The position numbers and the translations under genes were made by a program. The notes under the pieces were generated by a model. That model was not told where the DNA came from and made no database searches. It saw nothing but the letters and a program-made list of their open reading frames with translations. Below are positions 61,640-64,000 of a stretch of DNA of 64,000 nucleotides, in pieces (within the stretch, counting starts at the first letter, position 1; every line of letters begins with the position of its first letter). Location of the stretch: assembly GCF_020882245.1 (NCBI RefSeq), contig NC_083600.1, positions 25,792,001 through 25,856,000 on the forward strand, read 5' to 3'. The DNA comes from Rhopalosiphum padi. Its lineage: Eukaryota; Arthropoda; Insecta; Hemiptera; Aphididae.

Positions 61640-64000
61640 CTGGAAAAATAATGATAACGCACAATGTCAAATTGGATAATCAATGGTCGTCACAATAATA
61701 CTGTTCACGATAATATAATATAATTTTATTTTATACGTTGTTATATACCTATACACGAGTATCGTGATAAAAATATTATTTTCTTCTTTTCGATAGAATT
61801 GACGCTAAACATATTTTAACAATATTATACCAGGGCAGAAACCACATAATGATTTCGGTGTAAGGTTGTCAAATCTTCCAAACACAGTTCTGTACACTCA
61901 GTCACGTGAGGTATTTTATATTTTTTTCGCATTGATTAGTTTTTACTAAAACTACATAATATACGTGTAATCGTGTTATCAAACGAATCGCCGCTTTCAA
62001 TTTAAAAGTGAAATAATATATCTAATGACAAATAATGTACGATTGCAAGAACTATAGTTATACATTTTATAATAGTTCGATGTAAAAGTATATTATAAAC
62101 TTTAATTTTATGGTTTGCTTTAACATCATTTTATAATAGGTTTTTTTCGCTTTTATGTAATACATAATATCGTAGTCATGGATTCAATATATACTATCGT
62201 TGTATTTTACAAACGGTTTAGTTTTAAATTAATATTTTCGAGTTGAAATCAAACAGAAAAAGTACAATATAGTATAGTATTATGTTCAAACCTCGTGCAG
62301 ATATGTATAATATACGTATACACAACTGGGATGGTTATGTGTTTGATTTATATTTTTTTTCAACAAAAAAATCCATTTATAAAACGATCGATATATTTTT
62401 TAATATCGTGTTCGTACTTATAACATTTATATAATATATCGCGTGGGCGACGTCAGTGTAGTGTTTGAATCAATGAACACAAAATATGATATACCTAGCC
62501 TATATATTGAAGTTTTTTTTAATTGCAATAATTTTAATTTAACTATAGACATGCATAGATGAAATATAAATAATATGTGTTTATTCAACAAATAGCAATT
62601 TAAAAGAGCTGTGTACTTTAATAACCGTAATAAATAACTATTAGTCCCGGGGAAATGTTAAACAAACCGTACGCGATCTGGTGAGCGTACATCTAAAGGC
62701 GATAATATTGATGTTTAAAATCAATAATTAAACAATAATAGCTCAAAAAGCAATTAAAATCCTACTATCGTTGTTTGATTATTTTTTCTTTATTTTCATC
62801 ACGATTAAACTATATTCGAAATGATGTTTGCTGTCCAAACATAAGACTTGATCTTATATTTTATCACCACATTTTCCTACTATGTTATATTATAGTCAAT
62901 AATGTATTATTGTACCTATTCAATTGTCCGTAAAATATACTAGTTTCCACCAACGCTTAAACTGAAACTCTATAATAGTTGTGTAGATTTTCATTTTCAG
63001 TTTAAGTTCTTCGAATTTCCAAATTAAAGAGATTGAAATGGTGATTTATTTGTCTCTATTTAAATCACATACTCAACATAAGATTTGGAGCACTTGAAAC
63101 ATTACAATTTGCTGAGTACCATAATAACCACTACACCATTTCGTAATGCTTAAAATAGTAAAAATAATATTTCAATTCTATAAATTATCAAAATAATTAT
63201 TGATCATTAAATATAGTATAATTTATTGTACGTTCATTTTAGATTCATTGTTTATATTATTCATTAACTACAGTATCTTGATGGCATATATATTTTATAT
63301 AAATATATAGGAATGTATACGATGCAACTATACGCGAGCCCTGTGCAGTTCCGCGCGACAACAGTCTCGCACGTTTGAAAATAATTGACAATTATACTAT
63401 GTATTGTATATTTTATAATGCAGTTTAGACTTTTCGCCAGTTGCGACACACGCTAGACACGTATATAATATAATAAATTATTATTTATTATTAATTAATA
63501 ATTATATATGCAGCATAATTTTGTCATGATAAAACACATGAACTCGAATACCTAATACTGTGCATTTCTAGTACTCTCCAACTAGATTGGTAAAACTACA
63601 GGTGACTCGAAATTAAAAAAAATTCGACCAGTTTTGAGTTAACCTATACCGTATATATACACTACGCATATTATAGCTGGATACATATTTATTATCGTTA
63701 TTATCATAGCTATAAATGGTTTATACATTATACAAATTGTATATTGATTATACATAAAAATATAACAAAAATTAGATTTATAAAACATAATTTATCAACC
63801 AATAGAGTATTAAAATTTGCTAACCACCTTGTATGCTCTAAACACCGCTGTTCGTAAAGCATATATCATATATGATATATAATCTACAACATGTGTATAC
63901 ATATACATATAATATATATATATATAGTATATACATATTATATACGATATACCATATTGTACTAGATACGTATTACGTATATTGATCATAAACCTCCTAC
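61640..64000. other. AT-rich DNA, presumed intron of the minus-strand gene
   Basis: I could not recognise the preceding exon of the minus-strand gene here. It must end two bases into a codon. TA-rich microsatellite DNA lies near 63898-63950. The minus-strand ORF at 63264-63449 has no recognisable features. Confidence 0.45.

Noticed and set aside
1..64000. Search for CRISPR arrays, rRNA and tRNA genes
   Set aside because: No regularly spaced repeats, rRNA core sequences or T-arm plus anticodon arrangements were seen. The only tRNA-like string is the retrotransposon primer binding site.

Overview
The window looks like nuclear DNA of an insect, probably an aphid or another hemipteran. The background is very AT-rich. 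Genes are split into short exons by large introns, short TTAGG telomere-type motifs lie inside introns, and a BEL/Pao LTR retrotransposon is present. The aphid assignment is an inference from overall character, not proven. No bacterial-type operons, CRISPR arrays, rRNA or tRNA genes were seen.

Layout. (1) 1968-16824, + strand: eight exons that join in perfect phase to give the C-terminal 868 residues of a multi-pass membrane protein that I recognise as tincar. The N-terminal exon or exons lie upstream of the window. A probable 3' UTR runs to about 18.74 kb. (2) About 18.7-23.6 kb: AT-rich intergenic DNA with degenerate repeats. (3) 24402 onward, + strand: a second split gene that I do not recognise. 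Its His/Pro-rich first coding exon follows a CpG-dense, TC-rich promoter-like block. After a 17.6 kb intron come an 84-bp exon (42271-42354) and a likely 42-bp microexon (44733-44774), and the gene runs on without a visible end. (4) 47810-54239, + strand: a structurally complete BEL/Pao element with identical 314-bp LTRs, a 5-bp target duplication, a tRNA-Tyr-type primer binding site and one intact 1752-codon gag-pol ORF. (5) 61417-61639, - strand: the last exon of a convergent gene, tentatively an ABCG-type transporter, whose other exons lie beyond the right edge or are not recognisable.

Smaller mobile DNA includes a 152-bp hAT-type MITE with a perfect 8-bp target duplication at 36951-37102 and several dispersed or tandem degenerate repeats. 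A 57-codon minus-strand ORF at 57488-57661, followed in another frame by a 35-codon run, may be a decayed small gene or exon.

Nothing here amounts to a clear new biological system. The most useful leads are the apparently young BEL/Pao insertion inside a host intron, the unrecognised long-intron gene with its microexon, and the uncharacterised minus-strand ORF near 57.5 kb.
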